IMG/VR virus record: IMGVR_UViG_3300032213_000662
Location: 1-27,554 of that record
From: a virus
Reading direction: 5' to 3' (one strand)
Length of the DNA stretch: 27,554 bases
Shown: positions 23,541-27,554 of the stretch, piece after piece
How positions within the stretch are numbered: position 1 is the stretch's first letter
Layout of the letters: each line of letters begins with the position of its first letter
Translations under genes and position numbers: made by a program
Notes under the pieces: model-generated
Databases searched by the model: none
Seen by the model: only the letters and a program-made list of their open reading frames with translations
What the model was told of the DNA's origin: nothing

Positions 23541-23572
23541 GAACCTATCAGAAACGAAAGGGAGTTTAGAAA

Positions 23573-23767
23573 ATGGCATGTGAATATATAAGCATCGGCG
23601 ACGTGATAACCTTTAAGGCTGCCACTCGCTCGCACTTCAAAACAGCAACGCGCAAGGTTGTTTCGATTGATCCATTTAATCGCCCTTGTGTTAGGTATAA
23701 TGGTTGGTCTGATTTTGCTGTGCAGCGGTCAGAAATATCTGCAATCGCTAAAGCAAAAGGATCATAA
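23573..23767 (+). CDS. small early protein, unknown
   Basis: 64 aa. ATG 23573 with GGGAG upstream and the candidate promoter about 35 bases away; it is the first gene of this unit. It is beta-rich: ISIGDVITFKAATRSHFKTA and RKVVSIDPFNRPCVRYNGWS, like a small SH3-type barrel, ending in AIAKAKGS. The last seven residues and the DNA just after (ATAAGACAAT) recur at the ends of two further genes of this operon. No family assigned. Confidence 0.6.
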   Translation: MACEYISIGDVITFKAATRSHFKTATRKVVSIDPFNRPCVRYNGWSDFAVQRSEISAIAKAKGS

Positions 23768-23777
23768 GACAATCGAA

Positions 23778-23817
23778 ACGGGCGCAGGCCCGTCTGGCAG
23801 GGGCTGGCTTCCCGCCA
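23778..23817 (+). promoter_or_regulatory. two hairpins between early genes
   Basis: ACGGGC/GCCCGT with a GCAG loop (23778-23793) is followed by TGGC-A-GGG / CCC-GCCA (23795-23817) with one bulge. They follow a repeat that in other copies carries a start codon, but here has ATC in place of ATG (23771-23773). There is no T-run, so these may modulate mRNA stability or partial termination rather than end transcription. Confidence 0.35.
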
Positions 23818-23850
23818 CTGATGAGATAGGCTAGAAGGGAGTTTAGATAA

Positions 23851-24006
23851 ATGACTGATACACAAAGCCAATTGCGCGAACATTGCGAAATGATTGCAAA
23901 GCAAATTGTCGAGAGCCATTGGTGGAATGATAGCGCCAAGGTCTCTTATTCACTCGACGGCATGGGTCTCGATGAGGCTTTGTCCGAATTATGGATGCAC
24001 AATTGA
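23851..24006 (+). CDS. 51-aa early protein, unknown
   Basis: ATG 23851 follows GAAGGGAG with good spacing; the ribosome-site stretch GGGAGTTTAGA is shared with the preceding gene's start, so it too looks duplicated. The peptide is acidic, with helix-like parts (DTQSQLREHCEMIAKQIVES) and a Trp-rich centre (HWWNDSAKVSYSL), ending in EALSELWMHN. No family recognised. Next gene starts 14 bases later. Confidence 0.6.
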   Translation: MTDTQSQLREHCEMIAKQIVESHWWNDSAKVSYSLDGMGLDEALSELWMHN

Positions 24007-24020
24007 GGGAGCATAAGACA

Positions 24021-24329
24021 ATGACACACACACCCGGCCCGTGGCGGCGGCAAGTCATCGCGCCGCACTTTGAAATGACTGCAATTCAAACCGCAGACGG
24101 CAAAAAATCCATTGGCAGAGTTAACGCGGGGGTGGAAGGTAAAGCCAACGCCCACCTAATCGCCGCCGCGCCTGACCTTCTGGCGGCGCTGACGGCTGTG
24201 ATTGGCGATTTTGACCATGCGGGACTGCGCGGATTAATTCATAAGCATTGGGGCGCGGAAAAAGAAATTTCCATGCGTCAATCTATCGCACAAGCCAAAG
24301 CCGCAATTGCCAAGGCAAAAGGAGCATAA
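24021..24329 (+). CDS. early protein with HTPGPW and NAHLIAAAPDLL motifs
   Basis: 102 aa. ATG 24021 with GGGAG at 24007-24011. The N-terminal THTPGPWRRQV, the mid-protein KANAHLIAAAPDLLAAL and the C-terminal KAAIAKAKGA are the shared modules of a phage family often found in early or delayed-early regions, with no established role. The gene downstream carries all three modules again, so the two are paralogues. A DNA or protein interaction role is a guess. Confidence 0.68.
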   Translation: MTHTPGPWRRQVIAPHFEMTAIQTADGKKSIGRVNAGVEGKANAHLIAAAPDLLAALTAVIGDFDHAGLRGLIHKHWGAEKEISMRQSIAQAKAAIAKAKGA

Positions 24330-24333
24330 GACA

Positions 24334-24717
24334 ATGACTGATAGGATAATTACCGCGATGGAAGATGTGTTAATTCCGCTTTCGCCGACAGGTGAGATTG
24401 AGACACTGGGCAGATGGGAGCACACGCCTGGGCCTTGGGAGTTGGCCGACATTGGCGACTACAGCGACTTTGACGGAAACAGCCGGGTCGTTCTGGGCGA
24501 CGATAGACGGATTGCCGTGGTGAAAGTTACGCCGGGCAGCGCATTGTTTGCTGAGAGCGACGCCAACGCCCGCCTAATCGCCGCTGCGCCTGATCTGCTG
24601 GCGGCGCTTGAGGCAATGGTTCGCGATGCAGACCGTAATCAGCGTCCCGGCGGCGGCAGCGATGTTCCAGATAGCGCCCGCGCCGCAATCGCCAAAGCGA
24701 AAGGCGGTGCAGCGTGA
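24334..24717 (+). CDS. paralogue with HTPGPW and NARLIAAAPDLL motifs
   Basis: 127 aa. ATG 24334 (MTDRIITAMEDV) has the ribosome site AAAGGAG inside the 3' end of the preceding gene. The protein has an N-terminal extension, then EHTPGPWELAD near residue 30, a beta-rich DDRRIAVVKVTPG, ANARLIAAAPDLLAALEAM, and a C-terminal RAAIAKAKGGAA. The stop overlaps the next gene's GTG start (GTGA). Duplication of the 24021 gene followed by divergence is likely. Confidence 0.68.
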   Translation: MTDRIITAMEDVLIPLSPTGEIETLGRWEHTPGPWELADIGDYSDFDGNSRVVLGDDRRIAVVKVTPGSALFAESDANARLIAAAPDLLAALEAMVRDADRNQRPGGGSDVPDSARAAIAKAKGGAA

Positions 24718-25028
24718 GACGCCCGACCCTTTCTCAAATTTTAGAGGCGACCAAAGATGTCTCCCCGTGCGGCTGTGTCGGTTGGGAGCCTTACTCCCAT
24801 AATGCGGGGCACGAATACGCGGGCGTTATATTTCCGTATTCTCTCTGCCCTGCACACAGGGCGGCGCAGGATGTGGAAACGCAACGGGTGACAGCCATTA
24901 GGGCGGCGCATTTTGCGCGACTAGAAGCGCGCACCGCTTGGATAAACGAGCGACTTGATCCGAGGTTAAAAGGTTCTGAGCGCCGGTCTGCGCGCGACCG
25001 CCTTAAAGACGAATATCGACTTGCATAA
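24714..25028 (+). CDS. small Cys-containing protein, GTG start
   Basis: 104 aa. The start GTG 24714 overlaps the preceding stop in a GTGA arrangement, a translational-coupling layout. Residues 18-20 are CGC and residue 44 starts CPAH, which might hold a metal, but the spacing is not a standard zinc finger. The rest is a basic helix (RLEARTAWINERLDPRLK, RRSARDRLKDEYRLA). No family recognised. Confidence 0.6.
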   Translation: MRRPTLSQILEATKDVSPCGCVGWEPYSHNAGHEYAGVIFPYSLCPAHRAAQDVETQRVTAIRAAHFARLEARTAWINERLDPRLKGSERRSARDRLKDEYRLA

Positions 25029-25039
25029 GGAGAATGATA

Positions 25040-25237
25040 ATGAAAAGCTATCGTGACTATCTGGACCTTAAGGGGTTGAAGCCAATCGTCATTGAGCGAT
25101 CCGAAAAGAGGGCAGGCGACAAGGTTATTGTGTCAAGTTGTCTCCCCGCTATAACGGTCAAAGAGGAGGATTTAGACCTCTGGCGTCAATATCCCAAGAT
25201 CAATGTCATTGCGGCCTTGCGGGATCGAAATTCTTGA
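25040..25237 (+). CDS. small protein, last gene of right plus-strand operon
   Basis: 65 aa. AAGGAG at 25027-25032 gives correct spacing only to ATG 25040; ATG 25034 would be too close. It is mixed alpha/beta: SYRDYLDLKGLKPIVIERSE, then GDKVIVSSCLPAITVKEEDL, ending in IAALRDRNS. Not recognised. Its stop codon TGA lies in a TTGACA hexamer (25234-25239). Confidence 0.55.
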   Translation: MKSYRDYLDLKGLKPIVIERSEKRAGDKVIVSSCLPAITVKEEDLDLWRQYPKINVIAALRDRNS

Positions 25238-25259
25238 CAGCCTGAACGATTGCTATAAG
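25234..25259 (+). promoter_or_regulatory. promoter-like sequence before a structured RNA region
   Basis: TTGACA at 25234-25239, overlapping the last stop codon, and TATAAG at 25254-25259. The spacing of 14 bases is short for sigma70, so activity is doubtful. If used, the transcript would run through the G/C-tract hairpins and stop at the terminator, giving an RNA of about 115 nt. The same layout exists after the other plus-strand operon (2846-2948). Confidence 0.3.
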
Positions 25260-25296
25260 AAGATCACATAGTCAGGAACGGTCACTGCCTTGCATA

Positions 25297-25328
25297 CCCC
25301 CTGACGGCGGGGGGATTGATCACCCCCC
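25297..25328 (+). promoter_or_regulatory. alternative C/G/C-tract hairpins
   Basis: CCCCC (25297-25301), GGGGGG (25309-25314) and CCCCCC (25323-25328) lie in a row. The G-tract can pair with either C-tract (loops of 7 or 8 bases), so the two hairpins exclude each other. This is the pattern of a small RNA switch or of a pause element before the terminator. Seen directly; function inferred. Confidence 0.45.
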
Positions 25329-25329
25329 G

Positions 25330-25380
25330 AAGGCCAGTGGATAGGATTGGGACTTACCCGGTCGCCACTGGCCTTATTTT
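25330..25380 (+). terminator. intrinsic terminator of the right plus-strand operon
   Basis: AAGGCCAGTGG (25330-25340) pairs perfectly with CCACTGGCCTT (25365-25375) across a 24-base loop, followed by ATTTTT. The T-run is on the plus side only. It ends the early operon before the converging accessory operon, whose last stop codon falls inside the stem's right arm. Confidence 0.85.
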
Positions 25381-25559
25381 TGGCCTCTCTCATAGGCTTG
25401 AACGGCATCCAAGCCCTTGCTTGATAAAATGGGCACACCGCCAGCCGTAAGGCCGACGAACCATCCCATCCCCCTACAATGCTCATGGCAAGCATTATAT
25501 GCAGCTCCCTTTGGTCCTTCCCATTTGCCGGTTAAGAAATCATATTCAAATTTATTCAT
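25374..25559 (-). CDS. 61-aa protein, end of accessory operon
   Basis: ATG 25559 overlaps the stop of an 11-codon ORF (ATGA). The protein starts MNKFEYDFLTGKWEGPKGAA, has a HEHCRG stretch and continues GMGWFVGLTAGGVPILSSKG, then LDAVQAYERGQK. The GMGWFVG and the end of the protein resemble short phage proteins with a winged-helix-like C-terminus. No function assigned. Its TAA overlaps the opposing terminator. Confidence 0.6.
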   Translation of the reverse strand: MNKFEYDFLTGKWEGPKGAAYNACHEHCRGMGWFVGLTAGGVPILSSKGLDAVQAYERGQK

Positions 25560-25591
25560 CCGCCAATTCCCTCACAAAAATTATGCATCAT
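25556..25591 (-). CDS. 11-codon micro-ORF, possible leader
   Basis: ATG 25591 has AAAGGAG with a 9-base spacing and the frame (MMHNFCEGIGG) ends in TGA inside the start codon of the 61-aa gene. Either it is a true micropeptide, or its ribosomes re-initiate on the next gene. Too short to judge by composition. Confidence 0.3.
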   Translation of the reverse strand: MMHNFCEGIGG

Positions 25592-25608
25592 GTGCGCTTG
25601 CTCCTTTC

Positions 25609-25920
25609 TTATATTCCGTCATAATCCTGTTCTCCAGCCTGTTTTGCAAAGTCCTCTTGGCAGTTAAATTCGCCGGATGGCTTGGCTATAAACACGGGTG
25701 CTATCCTAAATTCAGACGTCATTCTCACATGTGTTGCGTCAACCCAACTCAAGGCGTCTTTCGGTAGATATTCTGCCCTGGCCTCGATTGGTAAATCCCA
25801 ATACGCCTCCCACATAAACAGCCTCACCGGCCCGACCGAATCCGAGCCTCGTCTAGCCTGCCAGTTCAAGCCCATTGAATATCTGTAAATAGGCCTAGTG
25901 CAGATAAAGATTTCTGTCAT
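25609..25920 (-). CDS. 103-aa protein next to synthetase-like gene, unknown
   Basis: ATG 25920 follows the preceding stop directly (TAA ATG) with GGAG upstream. The N-terminal half is aromatic (FICTRPIYRYSMGLNWQARR; RLFMWEAYWDLP), the C-terminal half contains WVDATHVRMTSEF and FIAKPSGEFNCQEDFAK. Mixed alpha/beta is likely. I do not recognise it. Its immediate coupling to the synthetase-like gene suggests a shared function or complex. Confidence 0.6.
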   Translation of the reverse strand: MTEIFICTRPIYRYSMGLNWQARRGSDSVGPVRLFMWEAYWDLPIEARAEYLPKDALSWVDATHVRMTSEFRIAPVFIAKPSGEFNCQEDFAKQAGEQDYDGI

Positions 25921-26607
25921 TTATTCTCCAGCCAATGTCGCAACCCGGTCAAGCCCGATTGCAATCTCACAGACGCGGGTGTCCGGCGCATAGTCCGTTC
26001 GTATTGAACAGGACGCCATTTCACGCCAGCTACTCCCATGAAGAGCCTCAATGTCGAACGTGCTTTCGCTATAGCTTGGCAGTCGGTCGCTTTCAACTAT
26101 TCGAGCATCCTTCATTGTAAAGCGTTCAATCTCGCGCCGCACAACAGAGATCAGCGCGGAACGATAATCGGCCTTGGTGTCAGCGCCATAGATGCACTGA
26201 AATTCCAGTTGCCAGAAACTGTTAAACCTCAATTTGCTGGCACTTGCCCCGTCATTTGTCTCACGCCTAGAGCTGATACCGGACTGCCACACACAGAGCG
26301 GAAGCTTGCCCCCCAGCCATCGCGCATAGGCATAGCTTGATGGCGTTGTTTCTGCGCGTAGACACAGCGGCTCTCCGCCACGAATGTCATTCGTGACGAA
26401 TATGTCGTTTTCATCATAGGCCGCGCTGATCTCGGAGCGCGGATGCAAAATCGGCCCTTCGCACCGGGCGAATCGCCATGCCGGATTTAGGTTCAAAAGA
26501 GTCCTTCTGACGACATTGACAACCCGTGATTGAAAAGCCTCACGCAATTCAATTTCCGATTCGTGCCAAAACCGTAGGCCACCAAGATTGAATAAAGCTT
26601 CACTCAT
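25921..26607 (-). CDS. stand-alone class II aminoacyl-tRNA-synthetase-like domain (GlyRS-like)
   Basis: 228 aa. ATG 26607 overlaps the zinc-ribbon stop (ATGA). The class II catalytic core is visible from end to end: a helix then the motif 1 region (AFQSRVVNVV, WRFARCEGPIL, Pro 52); LRAETTPSSYAYARWL at 83-98, like the LRPETAQ block of glycyl-tRNA synthetase; KLPLCVWQSG followed by motif 2 SRRE (Glu 116) and LRFNSFWQLEFQ; SSWREMASCSIRTDYA at 192-207, like the WxELEGIxxRTDY block of GlyRS; and motif 3 CEIAIGLDRVATL with Arg 221. It stops there: no anticodon-binding domain (full GlyRS is over 400 aa). Adenylate formation is likely; tRNA or another acceptor is unknown. HisZ, EpmA and amino acid:carrier ligases are known precedents for truncated paralogues. 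Confidence 0.75.
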   Translation of the reverse strand: MSEALFNLGGLRFWHESEIELREAFQSRVVNVVRRTLLNLNPAWRFARCEGPILHPRSEISAAYDENDIFVTNDIRGGEPLCLRAETTPSSYAYARWLGGKLPLCVWQSGISSRRETNDGASASKLRFNSFWQLEFQCIYGADTKADYRSALISVVRREIERFTMKDARIVESDRLPSYSESTFDIEALHGSSWREMASCSIRTDYAPDTRVCEIAIGLDRVATLAGE

Positions 26608-26825
26608 TTTCGTTCCCTTTCTTTTTGCCAGCCGTCTTTAAGGTGGCCATAATCTCTTGGCTCAGTAACTAGAGAGTGCGCGCCGCAAACGCAACATTCA
26701 TCTACATGCCACGTCGCAACGCCACATTGTTTGCGTCCGTATTTTTCTCCGCAGTCGGAGCATATCCAGGCGGGGTAAGGTGTCATTCCAAGTGTTCTCC
26801 GGTTCTGATGGCGTCAATTAGCTGG
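26600..26825. repeat. 226-bp direct repeat, copy 1 (derived)
   Basis: This matches 27307-27532 with six mismatches in 226 bases, offset 707. It contains a whole zinc-ribbon gene, its ribosome site and the last codons of an upstream gene. Here those codons follow an unrelated gene and are out of frame, so this is the derived copy. Confidence 0.9.
26604..26786 (-). CDS. 60-aa zinc-ribbon protein, copy 1
   Basis: ATG 26786 with GGAG ten bases upstream. The protein has C9-x2-C12, Cys 21, then C31/C32 and C34 in ECCVCGAH, a plausible four-Cys zinc ribbon; the rest is LVTEPRDYGHLKDGWQ and a charged tail. It differs from copy 2 at two residues (Ala6 and Glu14 here). I recall near relatives in enterobacterial phages, of unknown role. 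Its last codon overlaps the synthetase-like gene's start (ATGA), so it couples to that gene. A nucleic acid or protein adaptor role is possible. Confidence 0.75.
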   Translation of the reverse strand: MTPYPAWICSDCGEKYGRKQCGVATWHVDECCVCGAHSLVTEPRDYGHLKDGWQKERERK

Positions 26826-26828
26826 GCA

Positions 26829-27314
26829 CTACCCCTTCTCCCTTATCTCCAACCCACGGGCTTCCAGTGCGGCGCGGATTAATTTAGCGTAATCTTTCTC
26901 CTCATCCCAACCAACGCCAATGTCTATTTCCTCCAACACCTCCACCAGCGGGTCAGGCTTGAGGATGATGAAGCGGTCCAGTCGGTTGCTAAACAGCACA
27001 TCCATCTTCGGCTCAGTCCAGTGCGTTTTAATCATAAATTTGGCATCCATCACCGCATCGCTCACATCTTGCTTAAAGGCTTCGTTCTGTTCGATGGCGC
27101 GGCATAAGGCTTTGAACACGTCCCGTCGCTCGGCCTCAAAGGCGTCAAGTTCATAATACACCCCTTCGGCTACCTCATTCACCAGCGCCAGTGCTTTTTG
27201 TTCAATCGGATTCATTAGTGCTTTTTGTTCACTTGTGGGCTTATGAAACCCGCGCGCGGTGATCTTGCCGCCGGTGATTTGCTTGACCACACTCCCATTC
27301 CAAACATCACTCAT
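26829..27314 (-). CDS. 161-aa protein between the two repeats, unknown
   Basis: ATG 27314 overlaps the second zinc-ribbon stop (ATGA), with AAAGGGAA upstream. It begins MSDVWNGSVVKQITGGKITA, then is strongly helical: LMNPIEQKALALVNEVAEGV, then AFEAERRDVFKALCRAIEQN, ending IRAALEARGLEIREKG. The middle has THWTEPKMDVLFSNRLDRF. The acidic/basic helix pattern is common in phage early proteins. No family is assigned. It is the insert or flanked gene between the duplicated cassettes. Confidence 0.65.
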   Translation of the reverse strand: MSDVWNGSVVKQITGGKITARGFHKPTSEQKALMNPIEQKALALVNEVAEGVYYELDAFEAERRDVFKALCRAIEQNEAFKQDVSDAVMDAKFMIKTHWTEPKMDVLFSNRLDRFIILKPDPLVEVLEEIDIGVGWDEEKDYAKLIRAALEARGLEIREKG

Positions 27315-27532
27315 TTTCGTTCCCTTTCTTTTTGCCAGCCGTCTTTAAGGTGGCCATAATCCCTTGGCTCAGTAACTAGAGAGTGCGCGCCGCAGACGCA
27401 ACATTCATCTACATGCCACGTCGCAACGCCACATTGTTTGCGTCCGTATTTTTTTCCGCAGTCGGAGCATATCCAATCCGGGTAAGGTGTCATTCCAAGT
27501 GTTCTCCGGTTCTGATGGCGTCAATTAGCTGG
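27307..27532. repeat. 226-bp direct repeat, copy 2 (parental)
   Basis: About 97% identical to 26600-26825. In this copy the segment before the zinc-ribbon gene is the in-frame 3' end of another gene (27490-27552), so this is the original context. Confidence 0.9.
27311..27493 (-). CDS. 60-aa zinc-ribbon protein, copy 2
   Basis: ATG 27493 overlaps the stop of the upstream partial gene (ATGA). It is identical to the copy at 26604-26786 except for Asp6 and Lys14. The Cys pattern (C9, C12, C21, C31, C32, C34) is unchanged, so both copies should fold. Of the six repeat mismatches, the ones in codons 6 and 14 change residues and the others I checked are silent, suggesting that both copies are kept by selection. 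Its stop overlaps the start of the 161-aa gene. Confidence 0.75.
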   Translation of the reverse strand: MTPYPDWICSDCGKKYGRKQCGVATWHVDECCVCGAHSLVTEPRDYGHLKDGWQKERERK

Positions 27533-27554
27533 CCACGCCATAGCTGGTCAAAAT
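27490..27554 (-). CDS. 3' end of an upstream minus-strand gene (partial)
   Basis: The minus-strand frame is open from the window edge to TGA 27492-27490 and reads FDQLWRGQLIDAIRTGEHLE. No start is in the window. The ending overlaps the zinc-ribbon start (ATGA). The last 13-14 codons are copied, out of frame, at 26783-26825. Confidence 0.6.
   Translation of the reverse strand, partial: FDQLWRGQLIDAIRTGEHLE

Noticed and set aside
25297-25328. CRISPR-like repeat
   Set aside because: Only G/C tracts forming hairpins; no regularly spaced repeats.
26829-27314. 161-aa gene as a mobile-element insertion between the repeats
   Set aside because: No transposase, inverted ends or target-site duplication. 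The coupled start shows it fits its operon; a repeat-mediated duplication explains the layout.
1-27554. Integrase, repressor or attachment site
   Set aside because: No recombinase or repressor-like protein, and no tRNA end repeat. Temperate lifestyle cannot be decided from this window.

Overview
This window is part of a tailed, short-tailed (podovirus-like) bacteriophage genome or prophage-like contig. The likely host is an alphaproteobacterium. Reasons: a complete head module (small and large terminase, portal, scaffold, DUF5309-type major capsid protein), a head-tail adaptor and putative internal/ejection proteins with a lytic transglycosylase but no tape measure, tail tube or tail chaperone genes; a GapR/DUF2312 protein, a family centred on alphaproteobacteria; and a holin resembling the gene-transfer-agent holin group. 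No integrase, repressor, transposase, tRNA, CRISPR array or reverse transcriptase was seen.

Layout. (1) 1-2836, plus strand: replication/recombination genes: end of an unknown gene, a decayed duplicate of an HNH gene junction, HNH/DUF968-like nuclease, NinB, GapR-like protein, SSB and an Rnl2-type RNA ligase, closed by a strong intrinsic terminator (2915-2948). (2) 2947-23396, minus strand: one long late operon, read from right to left: terminase small and large, DUF6496 protein, a possible decoration protein, a small protein, a permuted-papain-like protein, portal, Gly/Ala-rich protein, small protein, scaffold, capsid, conserved 102-aa protein, adaptor, fibre, lysis cassette (coiled-coil membrane protein, GH108 endolysin, holin, overlapping spanins), metallophosphoesterase, DUF6378-like protein, tail/fibre proteins, ejection-type proteins, lytic transglycosylase and a tiny basic protein. 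Most junctions are TAATG or ATGA overlaps, so translation is probably coupled. (3) 23397-23572: divergent control region with a good plus-strand promoter and a 17-bp dyad. (4) 23573-25237, plus strand: short early-type accessory genes built from repeated modules. (5) 25234-25380: promoter-like sequence, alternative G/C hairpins and an intrinsic terminator. (6) 25374-27554, minus strand: a compact accessory operon.

The most unusual part is region 6. It encodes a 228-aa stand-alone class II aminoacyl-tRNA-synthetase catalytic domain resembling glycyl-tRNA synthetase, with motif 1, 2 and 3 features but no anticodon-binding domain. It is coupled to a small zinc-ribbon gene that exists twice in a 226-bp, about 97% identical direct repeat; one copy carries a fossil of the upstream gene's 3' end, which shows the direction of duplication. 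Together with the RNA ligase, this phage may act on host tRNA or amino-acid activation, which is inference.

All calls come from reading the sequence and recalled family motifs; no database search was run.
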